64,000 nucleotides of DNA, from positions 657,001 to 721,000 of the forward strand of contig NZ_AHMM02000017.1 in assembly GCF_000243675.2 (NCBI RefSeq). Direction: 5' to 3'. Of the stretch, positions 24,882 to 32,223 are shown piece after piece. Below the pieces are notes generated by a model. It saw only the letters and a program-made list of their open reading frames with translations. It was not told the DNA's origin and searched no databases. The translations under genes were made by a program, and so were the position numbers. Numbering within the stretch: position 1 is the first letter of the stretch; every line of letters begins with the position of its first letter. The stretch is from Leptospira inadai serovar Lyme str. 10 (GTDB lineage Bacteria > Spirochaetota > Leptospiria > Leptospirales > Leptospiraceae).

Positions 24882-25890
24882 CTTCGTCCGTTCTAATTCC
24901 CTTTGGGGGATAAGTTTTTTCCAATATTCTGTACGCTTTTTCGGTGGCAACTCTACCGGAAGGGGTTCGATTAATCAAGCCCACTCTTACCATATAGGAT
25001 TCGTAATGGTCTTCCAGGGTTCGTTCCTCTTCGCCGACAACCGCGGCAATCGGCTTCAACCCTACCGGCCCGCCTTTATACCTGTCTATCATACATTCCA
25101 ATATTTGGCGATCCATTCTATCCAGGCCGTGCTCGTCGATTCCGAGTCGGCGGAAGGCCTCCTCGCAGGCCGGAATCCGAATTTTGCGTTCGTCCTGGAT
25201 TTCGGAAAAGTCTCGGACTCTCTTTAAAAGATGGTTCGCGATCCGAGGCGTTTTTCTAGATCGACGACCTATTTCCAAGGCGGCGTCTTGCTCGATTTCA
25301 TAGCCTAGGATTTTTGCGGATCGGAGGACGATTTGTCTCATTTCCTCGTCGTCGTAGTATTCCAGACGACAGTGAATTCCGAACCGACTTTTCAAGGGAT
25401 CGGAAATTAGGCCGCTGCGGGTCGTGGCTCCGATCAGCGTAAACGGTTTTAGCTTTATCTGAATGGTTTGCGCCGTAATCCCTTCCCCTACGAGGAGATC
25501 GATCATATAATTTTCCATCGCGGGATATAGAATTTCTTCCACTTTGCGTCCGAGTGAATGAACTTCGTCGATGAAGAGAATATCCCGTTCTTCCAGATCG
25601 GTAAGCAGTTTTGCCAAATCGGCGCCGCGAGTTAAAACCGGCGCCGAGGTAACTATAAGTCGGGCACCCAATTCCTGAGCGATGATTCCGGCTAACGTCG
25701 TTTTACCCAAGCCGGGAGGTCCGGAGAGCAGGACATGATCCAATGCCTGCCCTCGTTTCTTAGCGGCTCCTACGAAAACGGAAAGGTTGGAAAGAATTTC
25801 CTTTTGGCCTATGAATTCGGAAAAGAAGGACGGGCGTAAAGTTACCTCCTCTTCGAATTTTTCCTCCGGATTCAAAGTATGACGGGCCAA
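24859..25890 (-). CDS. ruvB: Holliday junction branch-migration ATPase RuvB
   Basis: 343 aa. AAA+ motor that drives branch migration with RuvA. Walker A GPPGLGKT (residues 57-64), Walker [10 protein letters not shown] (Asp108-Glu109), sensor 1 [15 protein letters not shown], arginine-finger region and C-terminal winged helix ([16 protein letters not shown]) are all present. Length and order are canonical. Sits between the htrA-like and tonB-like genes on the same strand. Confidence 0.97.
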   Translation of the reverse strand: MARHTLNPEEKFEEEVTLRPSFFSEFIGQKEILSNLSVFVGAAKKRGQALDHVLLSGPPGLGKTTLAGIIAQELGARLIVTSAPVLTRGADLAKLLTDLEERDILFIDEVHSLGRKVEEILYPAMENYMIDLLVGEGITAQTIQIKLKPFTLIGATTRSGLISDPLKSRFGIHCRLEYYDDEEMRQIVLRSAKILGYEIEQDAALEIGRRSRKTPRIANHLLKRVRDFSEIQDERKIRIPACEEAFRRLGIDEHGLDRMDRQILECMIDRYKGGPVGLKPIAAVVGEEERTLEDHYESYMVRVGLINRTPSGRVATEKAYRILEKTYPPKGIRTDEDAAPGLF

Positions 25891-25901
25891 AGAAAAGTCC
25901 G

Positions 25902-27035
25902 TTATTCCTTAAGTTTAACCGAAATTTTAAGAGTCTGTCCTTTTCGGAAGACGGTGATCGTTAATCGTTGTCCGATCTTGGATCCGCGTATTTTAGTGAC
26001 GATCTCCGAAGCGTTTTTAACCTTTGCTCCGTCTATCTCCAAAATCACATCCTCGATTTCAATTCCGGCGTCGGCAGCGGCGCTACCGTTCACGACTTGT
26101 CTCACGAATGCACCGGATACGGAAGGCAATTTTAATTCTTTCGCAATCTCTTCCGTTACGTCGTCGAGTCCCACTCCTAGGCGAGGGCGCTTAACCTTTC
26201 CTCCGGATTTTAATTCTTCCACGATGGACTTAGCTTCGTTGATCGGAATTGCAAACCCGAGTCCGATGGAGCCGCCGCTCGGCGAAACGATCATGCGATT
26301 GATTCCGATTACGCGGCCGTTGATGTCCAATAATGGGCCGCCCGAGTTCCCCTGATTGATGGCGGCATCGGTTTGAATATAATGCACTCCCGAATTATCG
26401 ATTCCGCCGCGGCCGACTGCCGAGACGATCCCGACCGTCATGGATTGCTCCAGGCCCCAGGGCGCGCCGATCGCAATCGACCAATCCCCCACCTTAACGG
26501 CGGATGAATCGCCTAATTCGATCGGAGTCAGATGCGCATCCGTTTGGATTTTCAATAATGCGACGTCGATCGTCTGATCGGAGCCGACTAATTGCGCAGG
26601 AAATTTCTTTCCGTCCTTAGTGCTCACCGTGAACTTATCCCAACCACCTACGACGTGTTCGTTGGTAAGAATATAGCCGTCTTTACTTAGGACAATTCCG
26701 GAACCTAACCCGCTCTGTTTTTCTTTTTGCGGGCGAATTCTGCCTCTGCGACCATAATAAAAATCGAAAAACGGGTCGATGCCTTGTTGAGTGACGGTTC
26801 TCTCCGTCGCGACCGAAACAACGCTTGGAGAAACGTTCGTATAAACTTCCTCAAAGGCTTGCTGAATGGAGATCGCGGCCTTTGCCGCAGGTGTTGCCTC
26901 TCGATCGGCCTTTGCATTGAGAAATAAAGAACTATTACCGGTGGAACCGCAGTACAAGACTGGCGACAAAAGTGTGCCTGCCATCACTGATACTCCGATC
27001 ACCAGGAAATTTTTGAATCTGTCGGTTTTTTTCAT
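25902..27035 (-). CDS. HtrA/DegP-family trypsin-like serine protease with one PDZ domain
   Basis: 377 aa. An N-terminal hydrophobic segment (about residues 10-28) exports or anchors it in the periplasm. The catalytic triad is complete: His127 (TNEHVV), Asp157 (DVALLK) and Ser231 (GNSGGPLL). A single PDZ domain follows (about 285-373), so the architecture is DegS-like rather than the two-PDZ DegP form. Role: quality control of envelope proteins or regulated proteolysis. Its promoter must lie in the short gap shared with divergent tmk. Confidence 0.92.
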   Translation of the reverse strand: MKKTDRFKNFLVIGVSVMAGTLLSPVLYCGSTGNSSLFLNAKADREATPAAKAAISIQQAFEEVYTNVSPSVVSVATERTVTQQGIDPFFDFYYGRRGRIRPQKEKQSGLGSGIVLSKDGYILTNEHVVGGWDKFTVSTKDGKKFPAQLVGSDQTIDVALLKIQTDAHLTPIELGDSSAVKVGDWSIAIGAPWGLEQSMTVGIVSAVGRGGIDNSGVHYIQTDAAINQGNSGGPLLDINGRVIGINRMIVSPSGGSIGLGFAIPINEAKSIVEELKSGGKVKRPRLGVGLDDVTEEIAKELKLPSVSGAFVRQVVNGSAAADAGIEIEDVILEIDGAKVKNASEIVTKIRGSKIGQRLTITVFRKGQTLKISVKLKE

Positions 27036-27124
27036 GGATTCCTTTCCTCATGAATGGGATTCCGGTTGGTACGCTTCAGGATTCGTCGGAAACCGTCTAT
27101 GTCAAGTTGGTTTCGGAAACGTTA

Positions 27125-27736
27125 ATGGTATCACATCCGGGATTTTTTGTTTTTGAAGGTTTAGACGGCAGCGGAAAAAGCACCCTTAGCCGCTATCTAT
27201 TTGACCGACTTTCTCAGCAGAGTGTTCCCGCAATTTGTTTTGCGGAACCCACTCAATACGAGACCGGCCAATATTTAAGAAAGTTCCTGCGGGGAGAAAT
27301 CGAACTTTCAGGAGAAGAACAAATTCAGGCCTTCCTAAAAGACAGGAAAGTGTCTTTGGAAAAAAACGTTCTTCCCGCATTGGCCGAAGGAAAGATCGTA
27401 CTTTTGGATCGGTATATGTATTCGACTGCGGCTTATCAATCGGGGCCGGCGTTTTCCTCGCAGGAAATCTTAAAACGAAATTTGGAACAAGGCTTTCCGC
27501 AACCGGATCTTCTTTTTTACTTGGATCTGGATCCGGAACTCGCCTTAGAGAGAATGGAAGGAAGAGAGAATTCAAAAGAGAGATTCGAATCTCTGGAAGT
27601 TCTTCGCAAAATTCGTAACTCTTACGAGAATATCCTTCCCTCTTCCACGATTCGACTCGATGCGAGAAAGACTAGTACCGAACTTGCGGATATAGTATTG
27701 GAGAAAATTTTTTCAGTTCGCGGAAATAGTCGCTAA
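27125..27736 (+). CDS. tmk: Thymidylate kinase
   Basis: 203 aa. Phosphorylates dTMP to dTDP. P-loop GLDGSGKS at residues 12-19, the DRY-type motif LLDRYMYSTAAYQ, and LYLDLDPELALERMEGR near the lid are diagnostic. I start at the ATG with GGAAA eight bases upstream; an upstream in-frame ATG would add 25 atypical residues. The last 24 bases overlap the 3' end of the convergent small secreted protein gene. Confidence 0.94.
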   Translation: MVSHPGFFVFEGLDGSGKSTLSRYLFDRLSQQSVPAICFAEPTQYETGQYLRKFLRGEIELSGEEQIQAFLKDRKVSLEKNVLPALAEGKIVLLDRYMYSTAAYQSGPAFSSQEILKRNLEQGFPQPDLLFYLDLDPELALERMEGRENSKERFESLEVLRKIRNSYENILPSSTIRLDARKTSTELADIVLEKIFSVRGNSR

Positions 27737-28066
27737 ATTGCGCAGTGTTTCTTCGTGAATCGAAGCCTCTCGATCGAGCTGTTCGGCCATGTCTAGTAGC
27801 TTTTTTTTCCGAGCGGAATGAGGAGACAATTTCGGTTCTGCAGATGCAAGTTCCCGTAAATGCGAGGCCTCGTTTCTTTTCTTTTTAGCCAAATTTTGAA
27901 GGTATCGTCGTACGATCTCTTTTTGTTCGGGGGTAGAAAGACTTTCAACCAAGGCCTTTTCGGTCAATCTGGCTTCTTCTTCGGCGGAAAAGGAAGCCAA
28001 GGAGAAGGAGGACAAAAATAAGAAAAAAGCAATTCCGTAAAAACTTGGTAAGCGATTCGATTTCAT
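27713..28066 (-). CDS. Small secreted helical protein of unknown function
   Basis: 117 aa. N-terminal signal peptide (GIAFFLFLSSFSLASFSA then EEE). The mature part is charged and helical, rich in Lys/Glu/Arg (ARKKKLLDMAEQLDREASIHEETLRNLA), and may form a coiled coil. No known domain. Its 3' end overlaps tmk on the opposite strand by 24 bases. Confidence 0.7.
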   Translation of the reverse strand: MKSNRLPSFYGIAFFLFLSSFSLASFSAEEEARLTEKALVESLSTPEQKEIVRRYLQNLAKKKRNEASHLRELASAEPKLSPHSARKKKLLDMAEQLDREASIHEETLRNLATISAN

Positions 28067-28248
28067 TCTCTATTTTTCGGGGGCTAGGGTTGAATCCCGC
28101 TCTCCGATACAGAGTACGAATCGCCAAAATTCTGCACACGAAAAAACATTCCATCCGCTTATTTTCACCTAGGATTAGAACATACCTAGGAAAGCCTTAG
28201 ATTGCTGTTGACGGTGGAACTTCTCCTAAAAAACTCTCCTTACACATC

Positions 28249-28302
<54 letters not shown>

Positions 28303-28320
<18 letters not shown>

Positions 28321-28501
28321 AAATTCTCAACGAATCAAAAATCAAGGACTCGAAGCGAGAACTTGAGAGCAAGCATAGCGACCATAAGGAGCGTAAATGC
28401 TTGCGACTGAGCCGCACGATGCGGCGAAGCAAGTTCGAGACGCCGTGGAGCCCAGTCGACCAGGACGGGAGACTGCGTAACGGCGAGTCCCGGTAGGTGC
28501 A
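28303..28501 (+). repeat. Direct repeat of the tRNA-Arg 3' end (candidate att pair)
   Basis: CGAGTCCCGGTAGGTGCA is present inside the tRNA (28303-28320) and again perfectly at 28484-28501, 163 bp apart. Tyrosine integrases commonly use the T-arm and acceptor end of tRNAs as attB, and insertion leaves such a duplication. No integrase gene remains nearby. The second copy runs straight into the first dispersed repeat element. Confidence 0.7.
28359..28436 (+). ncRNA. Candidate three-way-junction RNA/DNA element
   Basis: Closing stem GAACTTG (28359-28365) / CAAGTTC (28430-28436). First arm GCAAGCAT (28369-28376) / ATGCTTGC (28397-28404). Second arm GCCGCA (28411-28416) / TGCGGC (28420-28425) with a CGA loop. 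All pairs are perfect. It lies between the two tRNA 3'-end copies. No known RNA family is recognised, and transcription is unproven. Confidence 0.45.
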
Positions 28502-28659
28502 GAGGACAGAACATTGGTGAGCAGAATTTCCAGGTTATAATAGAGAGATTCTTGCATTATAGTGGATTTTTCCTCCTACCCCAGGATTTCCAGCCCTCTA
28601 GCAGCTTCTGTCTAGCGTGAGCAAAGCGAACGCGTCAGTCCTCTGTCTTCTGTCTTCTG
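28500..28659 (+). repeat. Dispersed repeat element, copy 1
   Basis: Begins CAGAGGACAGAACATTG, continues through a conserved body (AGATTCTTGCATTATAGTGGAT, then GCAGCTTCTGTCTAGC), holds a hairpin at 28615-28633, and ends in CTCTGTCTTCTGTCTTCTG tail units. Abuts the duplicated tRNA 3' end. Confidence 0.85.
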
Positions 28660-28827
28660 CAGAGGACAGAACATTGATAAGCAGAGTTTCCACGTTCTAA
28701 AGAAAGATTCCTGCATTATAGTGGATTTTTCCCCTACCTCTATTACTTTTCCAGCCTCGAGCAGCTTCTGTCTAGCATGAGCGAAGCGAATGCATCTGTC
28801 TTCTGACCTCTGTCCTCTGTCCTCTGC
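28660..28827 (+). repeat. Dispersed repeat element, copy 2
   Basis: Same start, body and tail as copy 1, directly head-to-tail with it. Hairpin at 28775-28793 with GCAT/ATGC outer pairs. The junction with copy 3 forms a 20-bp perfect palindrome at 28817-28836. Confidence 0.85.
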
Positions 28828-29017
28828 AGAGGACAGAACATTGGTGAGCGGAATTTCCACGTTCTAAAGGAAGATTCTTGTGTTATATTGGATCTTTCCT
28901 CTACCTCTATTACTTTTCCAACACCATGCAGCTTCTGTCTAGCGTGAGCAAAGCGAACGCATCTGTCTTCTGACCTCTGTCCTCTGAAAACGAACGCGTC
29001 AGTCCTCTGTCTTCTGC
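28828..29017 (+). repeat. Dispersed repeat element, copy 3
   Basis: Tandem copy of about 190 bp. Hairpin at 28942-28960. Longer than copy 1 because part of the tail (AACGCGTCAGTCCTCTG) is duplicated. Confidence 0.85.
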
Positions 29018-29205
29018 AGGGGACAGAACATTGATAAACGAAATTTCCACGTTCAAATAGAGAGATTCATGCGTTACAATAGATCTGTCTTCTACCTCTA
29101 TTACTTTTCCAACGTCTAACGCAGCTTCTGTCTAGCATGAGCGAAGCGAATGCATCTGTCTTCTGACCTCTGAAAGCGAGCGCGTCAGTCTTCTGACCTC
29201 AGTCT
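29018..29205 (+). repeat. Dispersed repeat element, copy 4
   Basis: Last tandem copy, beginning AGGGGACAGAACATTG. Hairpin at 29135-29153. The tail is degenerate (CTGACCTC repeats) and runs into AT-rich unique sequence. Confidence 0.8.
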
Positions 29206-29324
29206 CGTCTTTTTTAGTCTATATTTTCTTACATACTTCGTTAGCCGCAATTTTTAAAAAGGCTATTTTCGATCGAAATTCCTTAAAAAACTCGTATAAC
29301 GGAAATGTTCAAGAAATAAGTGCC

Positions 29325-29382
29325 CCGATAATCACGCCGGTATTCTTGCTTGACAGTATTATCGAAATCCAGGAATATCGGG
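29325..29382. promoter_or_regulatory. Promoter/operator region of higBA
   Basis: TTGACA at 29350-29355 with a weak -10 candidate at 29373. Nested inverted repeats: CGATAAT (29326-29332) with ATTATCG (29358-29364), and CCCGATA (29324-29330) with TATCGGG (29376-29382). These would suit autoregulation by the downstream XRE antitoxin, which is family knowledge. Confidence 0.45.
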
Positions 29383-29383
29383 T

Positions 29384-29665
29384 GTGATTCATTCCTTTAA
29401 GTCGAAGGAAACGGAAAAAGTCTGGAATCAGGATTTTTCCAAGAAGCTTCCGAATCAAATTCAATCGATTGCTTATCGAAAATTAATAATGATAGCTCGA
29501 TCAAAGCAAATTGAAGATCTTAAAATTCCTCCTTCAAATCGTTTGGAAAGGATTTCAGGAAATAGAATAGGTCAATATAGCATCAGAGTGAATGATCAAT
29601 GGCGTATTTGTTTTAAATGGAAAGATGGCAATGCCTTTGATGTAGAGATTGTTGATTATCATTAG
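29384..29665 (+). CDS. higB: HigB-type toxin (RelE/ParE superfamily mRNA interferase)
   Basis: 93 aa, GTG start with AGGA nine bases upstream. The sequence matches the plasmid-maintenance killer family: IHSFKSKETEKVW at the N-terminus, RLERISGNRIGQYSIRVNDQWRICFKW in the core and EIVDYH at the C-terminus. HigB toxins cleave mRNA at the ribosome. The toxin gene precedes the antitoxin gene, as usual for hig loci, with nine bases between them. Confidence 0.93.
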   Translation: MIHSFKSKETEKVWNQDFSKKLPNQIQSIAYRKLIMIARSKQIEDLKIPPSNRLERISGNRIGQYSIRVNDQWRICFKWKDGNAFDVEIVDYH

Positions 29666-29674
29666 AGGGTAGTT

Positions 29675-29977
29675 ATGAAAAAAATTCCAAATGTCCATCC
29701 TGGCGAAATTCTATACGAAGAGTTTCTTTTACCGATGAATATTACCGCATATCGTTTAGCTAAAGAGACTAAACTAAATCCGACGAGAATCAGCGAGATA
29801 ATTCATGGCAAAAGAGGCATATCGGCCGACACTGCTCTGAGGTTCTCGAAGTTTTTCGGTAATTCAGTCGAATTCTGGATGGGGATCCAGAATGAATATG
29901 AGATTCGTGCGGAAAGAGAGAGAATCTCGAGCGAATTGAAAGAGATCAAAAACTATAAAGAGCTGATTAACGCTTAA
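29675..29977 (+). CDS. higA: HigA-type antitoxin (XRE HTH)
   Basis: 100 aa. Begins NVHPGEILYEEFLLPMNIT, the typical HigA opening, followed by a helix-turn-helix (YRLAKETKLNPTRISEIIHGKRGIS, about residues 25-50) and ADTALRFSKFFGNSVEFWM. It neutralises HigB and represses its own promoter. The pair lies inside the tRNA-anchored accessory block. Confidence 0.93.
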   Translation: MKKIPNVHPGEILYEEFLLPMNITAYRLAKETKLNPTRISEIIHGKRGISADTALRFSKFFGNSVEFWMGIQNEYEIRAERERISSELKEIKNYKELINA

Positions 29978-30334
29978 TCTTTCAAAACTTCGAATAAGTA
30001 AAAATTGTCGCCTACTGGGGCTTACTTTAGTGACTTCTCTCCTGGATTCGCAACATTCCGCGCTGTCACTCGCTTTGTAAAAGCAAGTCCACACCGAGGG
30101 CTTAGGAACTATCCAATTAAAATATCATAATAATACCGAAATCTTAGGGACCGATGCGTATCCCAGGGTTCGGAGGTTGGCAGTTATGCGCTATGTCCAG
30201 GAAATTTAATCGATGCCGGTAAAATACTAAATTAGCTATTGCTATTTAAATACCATTGGAGACCTTATCTAATCTATTAATTTAACAAGTAAAAAAGGCT
30301 TGCTCTAACATTATGCGACGGTTCTAATTTGGGT
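29978..30334. other. Intergenic spacer without recognisable gene
   Basis: About 360 bp between higA and the DUF433 gene. Stops interrupt all frames. AT-rich towards the right end, where the promoter of the DUF433/DUF5615 pair should lie. No repeat copy or terminator stem is obvious. Confidence 0.5.
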
Positions 30335-30559
30335 ATGGAATATCGAGACCACCTGAGTGCTGATCCTAATGTAATGCTGGGAAAGCCGGTAATAAAGGGT
30401 ACTAGAATTACGGTAGAGCTTATTCTTGAGCGTTTGAGTGAAGGTATATCGATAGACGAAATATTGTTGGCTACTCCTGGAATTTCTAAGGATGATATTC
30501 TTGCATGTTTATCGTATTCGAGCGAGGTAGTTTCGAAGGAGAGTCTTCTTGCCAGTTAA
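30335..30559 (+). CDS. DUF433 family antitoxin-like protein
   Basis: 74 aa from the ATG. Contains the DUF433 signature: ADPNVMLGKPVIKGTRITVELILERLSEG, then IDEILLATPGISKDDILACLSY. These winged-helix proteins are commonly paired with DUF5615 PIN-like proteins as type II toxin-antitoxin modules. The next gene overlaps its 3' end by 11 bases. Confidence 0.9.
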   Translation: MEYRDHLSADPNVMLGKPVIKGTRITVELILERLSEGISIDEILLATPGISKDDILACLSYSSEVVSKESLLAS

Positions 30560-30910
30560 TCTCTTGGCTGATGAAAACGTAGATATCAGAATTATTCAAG
30601 AGTTAAGGAATTCCGGTCAAAATGTTCATTCCATTTTGGAAGATTATAAAGGTTCTGGCGACTATCAAATTATTCAGTTAGCGAAAAGGCTAGATGCCAT
30701 AATTCTTACCTTAGATAAAGACTTTGGAGAATGGGCTTTTTCTCATAAGGAAGACTCTTTAGGAGTGATATTTCTTCGATATAATGCGAAAGAATACCGG
30801 AAGATTACGCTTCACTTATTCAGTTGCTCGAATTGCATGATGTTACTCTCAAAGGTAAATTTGCAGTTCTTACGTTAACGAAAGTTCGGATCAGAGAAAT
30901 ACATTTATAA
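30549..30910 (+). pseudogene. DUF5615 PIN-like protein, frameshifted
   Basis: The first about 82 codons match the DUF5615 family (NLLADENVDIRIIQELRNSG; AIILTLDKDFGEWAF; GVIFLRYNAKE). The frame then yields an atypical tail and stops at 30878. In the -1 frame, from 30794, the expected C-terminus continues: IPEDYASLIQLLELHD, then LKGKFAVLTLTKVRIREI, ending at 30910. Restoring one A in the run GAATACC near 30793 joins both into about 120 aa. Either a natural frameshift or a sequencing error. Confidence 0.8.
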
Positions 30911-31096
30911 AGCCTGGGCGTAGCGTAAACAACTTAGCCTGGCTTCGGGATCGCTTCACAAACCTTGCTTGGGCTTTGCCGAATCTAGCTAAGCTTCGTA
31001 TAGCGGATGAACGTGCAGATAGAGCAAACGAGGAAGTATTCATTTTTATGAAACTAGCTGACCTACCGAATGGTTATGAGAAAATTTCAAAGTAAA
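30859..31096 (+). pseudogene. Possible coding remnant without a start codon
   Basis: A frame open for about 78 codons but lacking an ATG, GTG or TTG start until near its end. It reads NNLAWLRDRFTNLAWALPN and LAKLRIADERADRANEEVF before a stop. The composition looks protein-like. It overlaps the tail of the DUF5615 gene in another frame, so it would be a broken fragment. Low confidence; may be chance. Confidence 0.2.
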
Positions 31097-31310
31097 ATTG
31101 GTGAACGTCCTTTTATTTAATCACTTTTTAGCTTCAAACATGGGCTCGCAGGTCGCGTTAGTCGTTGCTAAACTTCGACCTTTACCCTTCCGAGGCGATT
31201 TCTCATCGGGAGGAGTTTTGTAAGTAAGAAACATCCGGTTCGGCTTTCCTAAAATATCACCCCATCCCCTTCGATTTCGGAACCGGATTTTATGTATGTA
31301 TGAAATCAAT

Positions 31311-31470
31311 CAGAGGACAGAACATTGGTGAGCAGAGTTTCCACGTTCTAAAGAAAGATTCGGGCGTGTCAGTGGATTTTTCCCCTACCTCTGTTGCCTT
31401 TCCAACTAGTAGCAGCTACTGTCTAGCGTGCGCGAAGCGAACGCATCCGTCTTCTGTCGTCAGTCCTCTG
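31311..31470 (+). repeat. Dispersed repeat element, isolated copy
   Basis: A single 160-bp copy with clean ends CAGAGGAC and GTCCTCTG (inverted 8-mers), a conserved body and a hairpin at 31426-31444. It lies between the toxin-antitoxin block and the 3' end of the ankyrin gene. No target-site duplication is evident. Confidence 0.85.
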
Positions 31471-31485
31471 GTAGCCGGATTTCTT

Positions 31486-32139
31486 TTACTCTAAAATCTC
31501 CGCTTCCTTCCAATTCCCGCGTTGCATCGCGATTTCACGAGCGGTCTGCCCGTCCTTGGTTTTTAATTCGGGGTTTGCCCCGTGTTTCAGAAGAAGAGCT
31601 ACGATTTGTCCGTTCCCCTGACGGGATGCAGCAATATGTAGCGGAGTGTAACCTCCTTCTTCCTGGCCGTAATTAGGATCGGCTCCGCGTTCGATTAAGA
31701 GTTTTACCGTTTCGTCTTTGCCGGAAGCGACGGCGGAGTGAAGCGGAGTGTTCCCAAAAGAAAATTTACTCTTGGATTTTGCCTGCAATTCGGCCCCATG
31801 ATCTAACAGGAACGTTACCAGTGAGGTTCGACCGAAATGCGCCGCTAAATGAAGTGGAGTCCAGCCGTCGGGACTAAACGAATGCACTGCCTCGGAATCT
31901 TTTTCCAGCAACGCTTGAACTCTCGCCTGATTGCCTAGAGCGGCAGCCTCGAATAAATTTAAGGGAATTTCCAAGGCCAGGTAGGCTTGGATGATATCGT
32001 CCTTACCGTAATAAAGGGCGAAGAGTAAGGGAGTAATACCCTCCGGATTGGCCAGAGAACCTAAAGACGGATTTTCGCGCAAGGCGTAGATTACCTGGGC
32101 TTTTTGGCCGGAGGCAATCAGGTGAAATATATCGGACAT
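31486..32139 (-). CDS. Ankyrin-repeat protein
   Basis: 217 aa from the ATG. Five or six ankyrin repeats cover most of the chain, with canonical GWTPLHLAAHFGRTSLVTFLLDHGA and GYTPLHIAAS plus GNTPLHSAVASGKDETVKLLIERGADPN units. No signal peptide or membrane segment, so cytoplasmic. Protein-protein binding role only; no partner can be named. Downstream in the same direction as the riboswitch-controlled receptor/lipoprotein pair, with an 84-bp gap. Confidence 0.9.
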   Translation of the reverse strand: MSDIFHLIASGQKAQVIYALRENPSLGSLANPEGITPLLFALYYGKDDIIQAYLALEIPLNLFEAAALGNQARVQALLEKDSEAVHSFSPDGWTPLHLAAHFGRTSLVTFLLDHGAELQAKSKSKFSFGNTPLHSAVASGKDETVKLLIERGADPNYGQEEGGYTPLHIAASRQGNGQIVALLLKHGANPELKTKDGQTAREIAMQRGNWKEAEILE

Positions 32140-32223
32140 TGGCAAACCTAACCCCCGAAGCGTAAAAAGGATACTGTCCCGATTGCTTTCTTTGTCAATT
32201 CGGATTAATACCCTCGCAAAATT

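Noticed and set aside
28342..28557. Minus-strand frame after the tRNA
   Set aside because: Spans the structured element, att copy and repeat boundary; composition is not protein-like.
28500..29205. Possible CRISPR array
   Set aside because: Units are 160-190 bp, near-identical along their length, with no short repeat plus unique spacers and no cas genes.
31121..31309. 62-aa minus-strand frame between the remnant and the isolated repeat
   Set aside because: No ribosome site, no family resemblance, overlaps no conserved signal.
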